Assembly (NCBI RefSeq): GCF_029395495.1
Contig: NZ_CP113918.1
Coordinates: 1,116,001 to 1,180,000 of the forward strand
Source: Bifidobacterium sp. ESL0769
GTDB lineage: Bacteria > Actinomycetota > Actinomycetes > Actinomycetales > Bifidobacteriaceae
DNA length: 64,000 nt
Direction of reading: 5' to 3'
The position numbers and the translations under genes are program-made. Positions 25,558 to 35,477 of this stretch are shown here, piece by piece. The notes under the pieces were generated by a model. That model worked only from the letters and a program-made list of their open reading frames with translations, did no database searches and was not told where the DNA came from. Each line of letters begins with the position of its first letter. Position 1 is the stretch's first letter.

Positions 25558-28218
25558 ATGGCAGTAACGGCGGACGGACAAGGTAACGGTGGCAGCACCG
25601 GCTGGCGCAAGACAACGCGCAAGCTGGGGGATACCCGCGATCTGTTCCGTCCTGCCACCGGCGATATCCCCACCGATCCGGGCGTCTACAAATGGCGTGA
25701 CGGCGATGGTCGTGTCATCTATGTCGGCAAAGCCAAAAATCTGCGCAACCGTCTCACCTTTTATTTCCAACCGCTGAGCGAACTTCACCCGCGTACGCAG
25801 AACATGGTGCTGACCGCCCGCAGCCTCGAATGGACAGTGGTCGGCACCGAACTTGAGGCGCTCACACTCGAATACACCTGGATCAAGGAATTCGATCCAC
25901 GTTTCAACGTCGTATTCCGAGACGATAAGACTTATCCGTATTTGGCGGTCTCTCTTGGTGAAAAGTACCCGAGAGTGTGGGTGACGCGTAATCGCAAAAG
26001 ACGTGACACCAGATATTTCGGCCCCTATGCGAAGGCATGGGATTTGCGCCACAGTCTTGATAAGCTGCTCAAGGCGTTCCCGGTCCGAACCTGTACCAAG
26101 GCTGTGTTCAACCGCGCTCACATGACCGATCGGCCGTGCTTGCTTGCCTCCATCGGCAAATGCTCAGCGCCGTGCGTCGGTCGTATCAGTGAAAAAGACC
26201 ACCGCCGAATGACTGAACGGCTGGTCGGTGTACTTACTGGGCGTTATGGCACTTCATTCATCGCAGGTCTCACCAAGGAGATGAAACAGGCCAGCGATGA
26301 TATGGAATTTGAGAAGGCCGCGCGTCTGCGCGATCAGATTTCCATGCTTAAAACAGTGTCTGAACAGAACGCGGTCGTCTTCGATTCCGATGTCGACGCC
26401 GACGTGTTCGGCATGGAATCTGACGAACTCGAGGCCTCTGTCCACGCTTTCTTCGTCCGTTCCGGTTCCATCCGCGGCGAACGCAACTGGAGCGTCAAGC
26501 GTGTGGAAGATATCGACGATGCCGATTTGATTGCGGACCTGATTACGCAGGTGTATTCCGACCTGATGGGGGAAACCGACAGCCAGGCCAGTACCCCGCT
26601 GAATCTGCCGAGCAACGGTGAGGAACTGCTGGAACAGAATGGCGATGTTTCCAACGACGCTGATGATTCGAAATCCAACGAAGGTGAAGCACAGGATTCG
26701 ATAGATGAAGATATTCCATCTGATTTGGATTCCGTTTCTCGCATTGATCAAATCGATCTTGACACCGATGCCGCCGATGCAACAGCGGCGGATAGCCAGG
26801 TTGTAACGGAGACACCCACTTCAATTTCGGCATCGGCAAATGGTGCCATTGATATCGTAGAACGCCGAGACGCGCTGGGCGCGACCCAGAGCATTACTGC
26901 AACCGACAGTCTTTCGCGTGCCCAAGCTACGCATATCCGTCGCGAACGTCAGATGCAGACAGGTCGTAGCGATTTGCTGGCGCCCATCGCCCCTGTTCCT
27001 CGCGAAGTGTTGGTGCCTATTGAGCCGGCACGTCGTGAGGAGCTGGAGGAATGGTTGAGCGGTCTGCGTGGCGCGGCCGTCACAATTCGCGTGCCTAGCC
27101 GTGGCGAGAAGAAAACGCTGATGGACCGGGCCAACAGCAACGCGAAACAGGCGTTGCAGCGCAGCAAGATGAGTCGTATCAGCGACATCGGGGCACGTAC
27201 CCAAGCGATGAACGATGTGGCCAAGGCGCTTGGCTTGAGCGAATCCCCGCTGCGCATCGAAGGCTACGATATCTCCAACACCATCGGCGGCATCTATCAG
27301 GTCGCCTCCATGGTGGTTTTCGAGGATGCCATCGCCAAGAAATCCGAATACCGTCGGTTCGCCATTCGCGGCAAGGACGGCAAGGGCGCTCTTGACGATC
27401 TGAGCGCCATGTACGAAACACTCACCCGAAGGTTCCGTCACGGCAACATCGCCGGAGATACCGGCGAAAGCATGGACAATGAGAAACGAGTCGAGCAGGC
27501 CGAAGAGGCGGCACGCAGCCAATCGGCTCAAGCAGAAAACATCGCTAACTCGCAAGTTGCTAAAAAAGATACCGATATAGCTTCGCAATCACCGGTAAAG
27601 AATGAACCGCAACAATCAGTTGAGGCTGGCGATAACCCCAATCAGATTTCGACAAACCAAAATACGAAGTCTGAAGCCAGCGGTTTGACCAGTGCCGATG
27701 CCGTCGTTCAGCAGGACACACATCCACGTCACTTCGCCTATAAGCCCAATCTCATCGTGGTCGATGGCGGCAAGCCCCAGGTTGAGATTGCGGCGAAGGC
27801 CCTGAAAGACTGCGGCGTCGATGATGTAGCGGTCTGCGGCCTTGCCAAAAGGCTCGAAGAGGTCTGGATACCGGGGGAGGACTACCCGCTTATCCTCAAA
27901 CGTCAATCCGAAGGCATGTATCTGCTCCAGCGTGTGCGTGACGAATCTCACCGCTTCGCCATCACCTACCATCGCAAGTCCCGGCGCAAAGGTGCCTTGC
28001 GTTCCGCCCTCGATGACATCCCGGGCATCGGTGAAAGCTATCAGAAGAAGCTGCTTCGCGCTTTCGGCTCGGTAAAGGGCATCCGAAAGGCCAGCCTAGA
28101 GGATCTGCAAAACGTGAAGGGAATCGGCAAAGCCAAAGCGGAAGCGGTTTACAATGCTCTTCACAATGGTTCCGATGAAACGGAATCCTCGTCGGCGACC
28201 GAATCCCGGACAAATTGA
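25558..28218 (+). CDS. uvrC: Excinuclease ABC subunit C, with two large polar insertions
   Basis: Makes both incisions in nucleotide excision repair. Order: GIY-YIG nuclease (GVYKWRDGDGRVIYVGKAKNLRNRL, residues 40-65), UVR domain (KEMKQASDDMEFEKAARLRDQI, about 240-265), RNase H-like nuclease (IEGYDISNTIGG near 565; LIVVDGGKPQ near 732) and C-terminal helix-hairpin-helix (IPGIGESYQKKLL; VKGIGKAKAE). At 886 residues it is 200-250 longer than typical; the excess lies in Asp/Ser/Glu-rich stretches at about 340-460 and 630-725. ATG 25558 follows AGGTAGGC. Confidence 0.96.
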   Translation: MAVTADGQGNGGSTGWRKTTRKLGDTRDLFRPATGDIPTDPGVYKWRDGDGRVIYVGKAKNLRNRLTFYFQPLSELHPRTQNMVLTARSLEWTVVGTELEALTLEYTWIKEFDPRFNVVFRDDKTYPYLAVSLGEKYPRVWVTRNRKRRDTRYFGPYAKAWDLRHSLDKLLKAFPVRTCTKAVFNRAHMTDRPCLLASIGKCSAPCVGRISEKDHRRMTERLVGVLTGRYGTSFIAGLTKEMKQASDDMEFEKAARLRDQISMLKTVSEQNAVVFDSDVDADVFGMESDELEASVHAFFVRSGSIRGERNWSVKRVEDIDDADLIADLITQVYSDLMGETDSQASTPLNLPSNGEELLEQNGDVSNDADDSKSNEGEAQDSIDEDIPSDLDSVSRIDQIDLDTDAADATAADSQVVTETPTSISASANGAIDIVERRDALGATQSITATDSLSRAQATHIRRERQMQTGRSDLLAPIAPVPREVLVPIEPARREELEEWLSGLRGAAVTIRVPSRGEKKTLMDRANSNAKQALQRSKMSRISDIGARTQAMNDVAKALGLSESPLRIEGYDISNTIGGIYQVASMVVFEDAIAKKSEYRRFAIRGKDGKGALDDLSAMYETLTRRFRHGNIAGDTGESMDNEKRVEQAEEAARSQSAQAENIANSQVAKKDTDIASQSPVKNEPQQSVEAGDNPNQISTNQNTKSEASGLTSADAVVQQDTHPRHFAYKPNLIVVDGGKPQVEIAAKALKDCGVDDVAVCGLAKRLEEVWIPGEDYPLILKRQSEGMYLLQRVRDESHRFAITYHRKSRRKGALRSALDDIPGIGESYQKKLLRAFGSVKGIRKASLEDLQNVKGIGKAKAEAVYNALHNGSDETESSSATESRTN

Positions 28219-28321
28219 GCAGCCGAAACCGGGAAACACCATATAAACAAGTCAGAAACAACAAGTCAGACAAGGAAAGTCGACAACAATCAGTGAGATT
28301 GACGGAAAGGAGCATCAACCA

Positions 28322-29347
28322 ATGGCCAATGAGACACATCATCGCTGCGCTGTGTTGGGCAAGCCCATAGCTCATTCGCTTTCGCCAGTGCTGCACAACG
28401 CGGCCTACAAGGCTCTTGGGCTGGACGACTGGTACTATTCACGCGCCGAGGTCGGCAAAGATGACCTGGATGGTTTCCTCAAGACATTGGACCCTTCCTG
28501 GGCCGGGCTGAGCCTCACCATGCCGTTGAAACGGACGATCCAACCTTACGGAACCCCTTCCGATACCTGGTCGAAAAAGCTTCTTGTGGCCAATACCGCC
28601 GTGTTCGATTGGTCAAAAGCGACATCGAAGCCGGATATCAAGCTTTACAACACCGATGTCGAAGGCATTGTAAAAGCGTTCTCCCATTGCTGGCAGTCTG
28701 TTGGATCCGAAAACTTCGGGCCGAAGAAGTCTAAGTCAGAGAATCTTCAGTCTGAGGAACTCATGCAAGCTGTCGTTTCTGATGCATCCAACGAAACGGA
28801 TACCGAAAAACCGTATCAAGCCGGAGCAAAAGCCGTTATCCTGGGTAATGGTAATACGGCGCTTTCGGCTTTGGCCGCATGTACGGAAATCGAAGTACCG
28901 GATGTAGGTGCCATAACACAAGTAACGGTCTGTGCCCGCCATCAGCATGACCATGACCCGATGAAACAGCTTGCCCAATCGCAAGCCAATCTTAAATACG
29001 AACAGATTCCGCTTTCTCAAGCTGTAGAATGCTTGCAACAAGCCGATATCGTCATCAACACCATACCGGCGCACGGGGCCGATGAGACGGCAGAGAAACT
29101 TGCCAATGCCCTCGCTGGTTCCAAGAACGTATTGTCTGGCAAAACCCTACTGGACGTCGTCTATGATCCGCGTCCGACCAAGCTTATGCAGGTTTGGCGC
29201 GGCAATGGCGGAACCACTATCGGAGGCGAGGAAATGTTGTTATATCAGGCGATAGCCCAGGTCAGGTTGATGACGGTAGGGGCGCATATTATGGGAACAG
29301 CAGATTTTGAACAGGCGATGAGAAGCGCCTTACAGGAGGCACTGTGA
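28322..29347 (+). CDS. aroE: Shikimate dehydrogenase (AroE-like)
   Basis: NADP-dependent reduction of 3-dehydroshikimate in aromatic biosynthesis. The substrate domain shows GKPIAHSLSPVLHNAAY near residue 14 and the catalytic lysine in LTMPLK near 63-68; the nucleotide-binding motif is ILGNGNTALSAL near 172; VVYDPRPTKL and GGEEMLLYQA follow. It is 341 residues, about 60 over normal, with a Ser/Glu-rich insertion before the Rossmann fold (residues 125-160). ATG 28322 follows GGAAAGGAG. Confidence 0.92.
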   Translation: MANETHHRCAVLGKPIAHSLSPVLHNAAYKALGLDDWYYSRAEVGKDDLDGFLKTLDPSWAGLSLTMPLKRTIQPYGTPSDTWSKKLLVANTAVFDWSKATSKPDIKLYNTDVEGIVKAFSHCWQSVGSENFGPKKSKSENLQSEELMQAVVSDASNETDTEKPYQAGAKAVILGNGNTALSALAACTEIEVPDVGAITQVTVCARHQHDHDPMKQLAQSQANLKYEQIPLSQAVECLQQADIVINTIPAHGADETAEKLANALAGSKNVLSGKTLLDVVYDPRPTKLMQVWRGNGGTTIGGEEMLLYQAIAQVRLMTVGAHIMGTADFEQAMRSALQEAL

Positions 29348-30342
29348 TTTCGGAAACGCAAGGACCGGACGACACCGGAAACAAGGTCGAAAAGACGGCC
29401 CCTGCACCCAAGATGAATGACACGGGAAGTGCCGTCTCGTCGCCAACACACAAAGATGAGCCCAAACCGGCCAAGGAATTCGAGGTCATGCTCATCACCG
29501 GCATGAGCGGTGCCGGACGTTCCCATGCCGCGGATTGCGTCGAGGACATGGGTTGGTATGTGGTCGACAACCTTCCTCCGAAACTACTGATTCCCTTGGT
29601 CGATATGATGACTTCTTCCGGTTCCAAGGTCCATAAGCTTGCCGCCGTCATCGATGTGCGTTCGCGCAGCTATTTCGACGATCTTTCCGCCGTTCTGAGC
29701 CATTTGGACGATTTGGGCGTACGTACCCACATTCTCTTCCTCGACGCCAGCGACAAGGTGCTCGTGCAGCGTTATGAGTCCGTTCGCCGTCCGCATCCGC
29801 TCCAGCATGGCAACCGTCTCATCGACGGTATCCGTGAGGAGCGCGAGCTGCTTTCCAATCTCAAGGAGCGTGCGGACACCGTCATCGACACGTCAAGCCT
29901 GAGCATTCATCAGCTTTCGACGAAGCTTTACGAAGCTCTGCTGGGCAGCGGTGCAAAAACTGTTTCCGTGCATATCTTCAGTTTCGGCTTCAAATACGGG
30001 ATTCCGCTGGATGCCGATTTCGTCGCCGACGTGAGGTTCTTGCCCAACCCGTACTGGGTGCCGAGCCTACGCGAACTCAACGGCAACGACCAGCCGGTCA
30101 GCGACTACGTCCTTTCCAACGAAAGCGCGAAGGAATTCCTCGATGCCTATGAGAAAGCCATCATGGTGGCGATCAAGGGTTACGCTCAGGAAGATAAGCA
30201 TTATGTCACAATTGCTGTTGGATGCACCGGCGGACAGCATCGTTCCGTGGCCATCAGTAATGAATTGGCGCAACGGTTCCGCGCTCATGGACTCAGTGTG
30301 ACGGTATCCGCGAGGGAGTTGCACCGCCATGAGCGACATTAG
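29344..30342 (+). CDS. rapZ: RNase adapter RapZ / UPF0042 nucleotide-binding protein
   Basis: A 332-residue P-loop protein. After about 45 polar residues come Walker A ITGMSGAGRS (near 53), GWYVVDNLPPKLL, and the C-terminal domain VHIFSFGFKYGIPLDADFVADVRFLPNPYW ... VAVGCTGGQHRSVAIS. RapZ/YvcJ binds small RNAs or nucleotide signals depending on the species. GTG 29344 overlaps the aroE stop (GTGA). The rapZ-whiA neighbourhood is typical of Gram-positive bacteria; a YvcK gene often found between them is absent. Confidence 0.95.
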   Translation: MISETQGPDDTGNKVEKTAPAPKMNDTGSAVSSPTHKDEPKPAKEFEVMLITGMSGAGRSHAADCVEDMGWYVVDNLPPKLLIPLVDMMTSSGSKVHKLAAVIDVRSRSYFDDLSAVLSHLDDLGVRTHILFLDASDKVLVQRYESVRRPHPLQHGNRLIDGIREERELLSNLKERADTVIDTSSLSIHQLSTKLYEALLGSGAKTVSVHIFSFGFKYGIPLDADFVADVRFLPNPYWVPSLRELNGNDQPVSDYVLSNESAKEFLDAYEKAIMVAIKGYAQEDKHYVTIAVGCTGGQHRSVAISNELAQRFRAHGLSVTVSARELHRHERH

Positions 30343-30547
30343 TATTTTGTGTGGTTGTCAATCATTTTTAAACATTTGGTTGACGTAGATATCCGGCGGT
30401 AGACGTAAAAATAGGCAAGGGGAAGTCAAACGATGGATTCTTGTCCAAGTCATTCGCTATCACAGATAGCCGTGGCATGGCGTGAGATGACTCCGTTTAA
30501 TGTTCCAATTACACTTACATGAAGAACGGGAAGTAGGAGGTTGGGCT

Positions 30548-31504
30548 TTGGCTCTTCTGAACGAGGTCAAAAGTGAGCTGGCAAGCGTGGAGACGGATTT
30601 GCCGGCCGCGAAGATGGCACAAGCTGCGACGATGATGCGGTTTGGGGGAGGTCTGCGTCCCGTCGGCAACAAGGCCGTCATCCGTGCACAGTTCGATTCG
30701 CTTGAGGCGACCGAATGGCTGCGCAAGACCATCGCACATTATTTTCAGCGTGAAGCTAAAGTGACCAAAATCAGCAGGCAGACCCCCAACGGGATCGTGC
30801 AACGATACGATTTGCTCGTCGAACGCGGCGCGACCGCACTTGCTCTGCAGACGGGTTTGCTCGACCGCCGTATGCATTTGGTCGAAGGTCTTCCGGCAGA
30901 GGTCATCAGCGGCAATATCGCCCAGGTGAAAGCTGCTTGGCGCGGTGCGTTCCTTGCGCGCGGCATGATTTCCGATCCGGGCAAATCCAGCTATCTTGAA
31001 ATCATCTGCCCTTCGCACGAGACGGTGACGGCGCTGCAGGGTGCGGCCCGCAGGCTTGGCATTTCCGCTCAGGCGCGTAAGGTCCGCAGTTCCGAGCGTA
31101 TTACACTTCGTGATTCCGATTCCATCGAACGCATGCTGATGCTGATGGGTGCGCCTCGTTCGGCCCGTGAATGGACCGGCAAGCGCACGGACGGTGAGGC
31201 TCGTGGCAAGGCCAATCGTCTCGCGAACTTTGATGACGCGAACATGCGTCGCAGTGCCAAGGCCGCCGCCGAGGCCACGCAGAAGGTCAAGCAGGCCTTC
31301 GAGATTCTTGGTGATGATATTCCTGAAAACCTTAAGGCCGCCGGCGATCTGCGGCTTCAGCACACCGATGCCAGCCTGGAAGAGCTGGGTCGTCTCTCCA
31401 ATCCGCCGATTACGAAAGATGCCATCGCCGGTCGTATCCGTCGGTTGTTGCAGCTCGCCACCAAAACGAAGCGGGCGCAGGAGCACCAGCAGGACAACGA
31501 GTAA
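30548..31504 (+). CDS. whiA: DNA-binding protein WhiA
   Basis: A 318-residue regulator combining a degenerate LAGLIDADG homing-endonuclease fold with a C-terminal helix-turn-helix ([27 protein letters not shown]). The correct N-terminus [12 protein letters not shown] begins at TTG 30548, seven bases after a perfect AGGAGG; the ATG at 30500 would add 16 uncharacteristic residues. In Streptomyces WhiA controls sporulation and division genes; in non-sporulating actinobacteria a cell-division role is presumed. Confidence 0.94.
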   Translation: MALLNEVKSELASVETDLPAAKMAQAATMMRFGGGLRPVGNKAVIRAQFDSLEATEWLRKTIAHYFQREAKVTKISRQTPNGIVQRYDLLVERGATALALQTGLLDRRMHLVEGLPAEVISGNIAQVKAAWRGAFLARGMISDPGKSSYLEIICPSHETVTALQGAARRLGISAQARKVRSSERITLRDSDSIERMLMLMGAPRSAREWTGKRTDGEARGKANRLANFDDANMRRSAKAAAEATQKVKQAFEILGDDIPENLKAAGDLRLQHTDASLEELGRLSNPPITKDAIAGRIRRLLQLATKTKRAQEHQQDNE

Positions 31505-31616
31505 TCGGTATTTGCGTTAAAGTCGCAAGAACCGTATGTATCGTGCGAAAATAATTTCAGAAGGTACCTGTCTCAACTTATGAACAATACCGAGGAATTA
31601 TCGGTAAAATATGCTG

Positions 31617-31630
31617 TGTGAGCGTTCACA
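31617..31630. promoter_or_regulatory. CRP/LacI-like palindrome upstream of pgk
   Basis: TGTGAGCGTTCACA, a near-palindrome (12 of 14 symmetric), 160 bases before pgk. A related sequence lies upstream of tkt (40613). Global LacI-family regulators of central carbohydrate genes are known in bifidobacteria. Confidence 0.4.
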
Positions 31631-31790
31631 AATTAGTCGCTTTTTCAAAGCGAATCTTCGTTGAAACCGGCTTTCTTGTTGGGCGAGGACGGTACCATTA
31701 CAAGTGACATAGGTCACGATTTTGTACTCTTGCTCGGTCGAAGAAAACGGTTTTTCCGGTCGGGAATGGTTTTTCAAAGAAAGGATACCA

Positions 31791-32996
31791 ATGAGGACAC
31801 TCAAGGATTTAGGAGATCTGAAAGGCAAGAAGGTTCTTGTCCGCGCTGATTTCAACGTGCCGCTGAAGGGCACCACCATCACTGACGACGGCCGTATCCG
31901 CGCCGCTCTGCCCACGATCAAGGAACTGCGTGCCGATGGCGCGAAGGTCATTCTGATGGCCCATCTCGGCCGTCCGAAGGGCAAGGTTGTTCCTGAGCTT
32001 TCGCTGGCACCTGTCGCCAAGCGCCTGGGCGAGCTGCTCGGCGTCGACGTGACGCTGGCCAATGACACCTACGGCCCGGACGCGCAGGCCAAGGTCGCCG
32101 CCATGAAGGACGGCGATGTTGTGCTGCTGCAGAACGTTCGTTACAACCCCGAAGAGACCAGCAAGGATGACGCCGAGCGCGCTGCCTATGCCAAGAAGAT
32201 CGCCGCTTTGGGCGATGTCTTCGTCTCCGACGGCTTCGGCGTCGTGCACCGTGCTCAGGGCTCCGACTACGATGTGGCCGCCGATCTGCCGAGTGCAGCC
32301 GGCAAGCTCATCGAGAAGGAAGTCAAGGCCCTCTCTCGCGCCACCGAGAATCCGGAGCGTCCGTTCACCGTCGTGCTCGGCGGCTCGAAGGTCTCCGACA
32401 AGCTCGGCGTCATCGAGAACCTGCTGAAGAAGGCCGACCGTCTGCTCATTGGCGGCGGCATGGCTTACACGTTCCTCGCAGCTAAGGGCTACGAAGTTGG
32501 CACCTCCCTACTCGAGTCCGATCAGATCGAGACCGTCAAGGGCTACATGGAAGAGGCCAAGAAGAACGGCGTTGAGCTCATTCTCCCCGTCGACGTCGTG
32601 GTCAACAAGGGCTTCCCGGACGGCAACACCCCGGTCAACCCGCAGATCGTCGATGCCGACAAGATTCCTTCCGACATGATGGGCCTTGACATCGGCCCGA
32701 AGACCCAGAAGCTCTTCCACGACAAGATCGTCGATTCCAAGACGGTCGTGTGGAACGGACCTGCAGGTGTGTTCGAGGTCGAGCAGTTCCAGGCCGGCAC
32801 GAGGGCTGTCGCCCAGGGCATGGTCGATGCCACGGCCAAGGGTGCTTTCACCATCGTCGGCGGCGGCGACTCCGCTTCCGCAGTACGCAACCTAGGCTTC
32901 CCCGAGGACGGCTTCTCGCACATCTCCACCGGTGGCGGCGCCTCCCTCGAGTTCCTCGAAGGCAAGACCCTGCCTGGCCTCAAGGTGCTTGAGTAA
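31791..32996 (+). CDS. pgk: Phosphoglycerate kinase
   Basis: Glycolytic enzyme making ATP from 1,3-bisphosphoglycerate. The 401-residue protein shows KKVLVRADFNVPL near residue 13, HLGRPKGK near 63, the GGSKVSDKLGVI nucleotide region near 202, WNGPAGVFE near 321 and GGGDSASAV near 358. ATG 31791 follows AAAGGA; an upstream in-frame ATG (31722) lacks a site and the family start. Confidence 0.97.
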   Translation: MRTLKDLGDLKGKKVLVRADFNVPLKGTTITDDGRIRAALPTIKELRADGAKVILMAHLGRPKGKVVPELSLAPVAKRLGELLGVDVTLANDTYGPDAQAKVAAMKDGDVVLLQNVRYNPEETSKDDAERAAYAKKIAALGDVFVSDGFGVVHRAQGSDYDVAADLPSAAGKLIEKEVKALSRATENPERPFTVVLGGSKVSDKLGVIENLLKKADRLLIGGGMAYTFLAAKGYEVGTSLLESDQIETVKGYMEEAKKNGVELILPVDVVVNKGFPDGNTPVNPQIVDADKIPSDMMGLDIGPKTQKLFHDKIVDSKTVVWNGPAGVFEVEQFQAGTRAVAQGMVDATAKGAFTIVGGGDSASAVRNLGFPEDGFSHISTGGGASLEFLEGKTLPGLKVLE

Positions 32997-33065
32997 TCGA
33001 TTCGAAAATGTTGACAGTGCGCCGCCTCATCAGTGAGTAGCCGAGGTACGCTACACTGATAACAG

Positions 33066-33109
33066 GAATGTTTGCGGACATGCCGTTTGGTGTGTCCGCA
33101 TTCTTTTTG
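33066..33109 (+). terminator. Intrinsic terminator or attenuator between pgk and tpiA
   Basis: TGCGGACA / TGTCCGCA stem, extended by GAAT/ATTC, followed by TTCTTTTT. tpiA may therefore have partly separate transcription. Confidence 0.7.
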
Positions 33110-33197
33110 CAAAGGATTGCCGTTAAGGCTCACTAGGGGAGCCGTTGCGGCAATTTGACGCAGATAAACCGTAATTCCGTGGTTGGGAAGGAAAGCA

Positions 33198-34001
33198 ATG
33201 TCCTCTGCACGTATTCCATTGGTGGCCGGCAATTGGAAGATGAATTTCGATCATCTCGAAGCCACGTATTTCGTGCAAAAATTGGCTTGGCTCCTGCGTG
33301 ACGCCCATTTCGACTACAAGCGCGTGGAAGTGGCACTGATGCCCACTTTCACCTCGATTCGCAGCGTTCAGGTGTTGGTTGAGGCCGACAAGCTCAAGAT
33401 CAACTACGGCGCGCAGACCGTTTCGGTAACCAACCAGGGTGCGTTCACCGGTGACGTCAACGCCGACATGTTGGCGCAGCTCGGATGCAAATACGTCATC
33501 GTGGGTCATTCCGAGCGTCGCAAATACCATCCCGAGGACGACGCCAACATCGTCGATCAGGTTCGTGCCGTGCTGACCGCCGGCATGCAGCCGATTCTCT
33601 GCGTCGGCGAGAGCATGGAGGAGCGTCGCAAGGGCATCGAGCTTGACTTTGCGGTCGGCCAGGTCCACGACGTCACCCGCGACCTCTCCGACGAAGAGGC
33701 GGCCAAACTAATTATCGCATACGAACCCGTGTGGGCCATCGGCACCGGACTCGTGGCGACTCCGGCCAGCGCTCAGGACGCTGCCAGAGCCATTCGAAGC
33801 AACCTCTATGAGACATTCGGTTCCAAGGTCTCGGAAACTGTCCGGATTCTGTACGGCGGCTCGGTCAATTCGAAGAACGCTGTCGAACTCATCAGCCAAC
33901 CCGACGTCGACGGATTCCTCATCGGTGGTGCCTCGCTCGATGCGGACGAACTTGCGAAGATCTGCAGGCTTACGTTGAAAACCGTGACCTCTTCACGCTG
34001 A
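33198..34001 (+). CDS. tpiA: Triosephosphate isomerase
   Basis: Interconverts dihydroxyacetone phosphate and glyceraldehyde 3-phosphate. The 267-residue TIM barrel shows AGNWKMN (catalytic Lys near residue 13), VGHSERRKY (catalytic His near 104) and AYEPVWAIGTG (catalytic Glu near 178), with phosphate loop YGGSVN near 224. ATG 33198 follows GGAAGGAAAG. Confidence 0.97.
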   Translation: MSSARIPLVAGNWKMNFDHLEATYFVQKLAWLLRDAHFDYKRVEVALMPTFTSIRSVQVLVEADKLKINYGAQTVSVTNQGAFTGDVNADMLAQLGCKYVIVGHSERRKYHPEDDANIVDQVRAVLTAGMQPILCVGESMEERRKGIELDFAVGQVHDVTRDLSDEEAAKLIIAYEPVWAIGTGLVATPASAQDAARAIRSNLYETFGSKVSETVRILYGGSVNSKNAVELISQPDVDGFLIGGASLDADELAKICRLTLKTVTSSR

Positions 34002-34080
34002 TTAATTATCGATTAATGAGACATTTTCCGTACTTTGCGGTATAGTAAATAACTAGTGTTCTTGAACTGGAGGTTCAACT

Positions 34081-34341
34081 GTGTCGACAATGGCAATCGT
34101 CAAGCTGGTTCTGCAAATCATCCTTGTTATCTTCAGCATTCTGTTGACGTTGCTGATTCTCATGCACAAGGGTAAGGGCGGTGGCCTTTCCGATATGTTC
34201 GGTGGCGGCCTCACTCAGAACGCAGGTACCTCCGGTGTTGCAGAAAAGAACCTGAACCGTTGGACGATTATCATCGCTCTCCTCTGGGTAGCAATCATCA
34301 TTGCTTTGGGTCTGATGACGAAGTTCAACCTGATTAAGTAA
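34081..34341 (+). CDS. secG: Preprotein translocase subunit SecG
   Basis: An 86-residue two-helix membrane protein of the Sec translocon: VKLVLQIILVIFSILLTLLILM, a Gly-rich loop (KGGGLSDMFGGGLTQNAGTSG) and a second helix IIALLWVAIIIALGL. GTG 34081 follows TGGAGG. Confidence 0.94.
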   Translation: MSTMAIVKLVLQIILVIFSILLTLLILMHKGKGGGLSDMFGGGLTQNAGTSGVAEKNLNRWTIIIALLWVAIIIALGLMTKFNLIK

Positions 34342-34357
34342 CTCTTTAGTTTTTTTC

Positions 34358-34398
34358 AAATGCGTTTCATGGAAGGTTTCATGAAACGCATTTTTTAT
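34358..34398 (+). terminator. Strong intrinsic terminator after secG
   Basis: A 14-bp stem AAATGCGTTTCATG / CATGAAACGCATTT around an 8-base loop, running into TTTTTTATT. Confidence 0.88.
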
Positions 34399-34452
34399 TC
34401 TCGGTTTCTATAATGTTTAGAGTTCGAACCGTCCGATTATTAAGGAATGAAT

Positions 34453-35292
34453 GTGACCGATATTGACCTGTCCGCGGGCGGCAAGCTGTTGGTTGTGGAC
34501 TTGGACCTGACCGCGCTGTGTGGTGACGAATACGGCGAGCGTTGGCTTTCGGAACGTAGCGAGAAAGCCTTTGAAGCGACATGGCAAGCGGGTAACGTAG
34601 TGATGGTGGCAACGGCCAGACCGCCAATGACTGCCTTTGATTTGGTGCAACGTATGGGGGCTTCGGCATGTGCCTATCATAACGGTGGCGTCGTCGATTT
34701 GGATTCCGAACATTCCTTGTTGCAGGAGTTGAGCGATGACCAGAGTACCGGGAATAGCAATATCTTGCGGTTCGGAGTCCCGGTTGAGCGCTGTATCGAA
34801 GTTTGTCACCAGCTGCTTGCTCAGATTCCGAACTTGAGGATTGGTATCGAATTCAATGACACTCGCTATACGAATTTCGATTTAACGGACGTTTGGCCGT
34901 CCCAAGAATATCAGCTGACCGATTTCAGTGATATGCCGTCAGGAATGGCACAAAAGATCATGATGTTTCCTACCAACGAGCAACGAGAGCTGGTAAGGTC
35001 TTTAGTCCCAGATGACATGTCCCTACTGATTTCCGAAGACGCTCTCTGGCTGCTGATGAATCTCAAGGCCACGAAACGCAACGCAATGAATCTGGCCTGC
35101 CTGCACTTCGCCATTCCGGTTTCCGATACCATCGCATTCGGCGACGATCTGATTGATATGGACCTGCTGGAACACGCAGGTCACGGTGTGGCCGTGGCTA
35201 ACGCCAAGCCCGAAGTCAAAGCCATTGCCGATGAAGTCTGTCCGTCAAACAATGATGACGGTGTGGCTCAGTGGATTGAGAAACATTTGTAA
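34453..35292 (+). CDS. Cof-type HAD phosphatase
   Basis: A 279-residue HAD-IIB hydrolase. Motif I VVDLDLTAL near residue 15, motif II VATARPP near 54, the motif III lysine near 200 (NLKATKRNAMNLA) and motif IV FGDDLIDMDLLEHAGHGVAVANA near 232. Such proteins dephosphorylate sugar phosphates or cofactors; the substrate cannot be told. GTG 34453 is well spaced from AAGGA; ATG 34447 directly abuts it. Confidence 0.85.
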   Translation: MTDIDLSAGGKLLVVDLDLTALCGDEYGERWLSERSEKAFEATWQAGNVVMVATARPPMTAFDLVQRMGASACAYHNGGVVDLDSEHSLLQELSDDQSTGNSNILRFGVPVERCIEVCHQLLAQIPNLRIGIEFNDTRYTNFDLTDVWPSQEYQLTDFSDMPSGMAQKIMMFPTNEQRELVRSLVPDDMSLLISEDALWLLMNLKATKRNAMNLACLHFAIPVSDTIAFGDDLIDMDLLEHAGHGVAVANAKPEVKAIADEVCPSNNDDGVAQWIEKHL

Positions 35293-35477
35293 TTAGTTCT
35301 GAGCCGTATTTGTTCTTGTTTTTAAGCGAAGAATTTTTAATAATTTCTTCCTTAGATTGCATAGAGCAAACCGCTAAATTATACATAACTTTCCATCATG
35401 TTTGATAGACTCAAGGTCTAAACAATGAAATCGTACGAAGAAGTCGCGATTGAGAATGCAACGAAGCGGAGGGGCGA

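Noticed and set aside
30500..30547. ATG 30500 as the whiA start
   Set aside because: It has no ribosome site, while TTG 30548 has a perfect AGGAGG and gives the family N-terminus.
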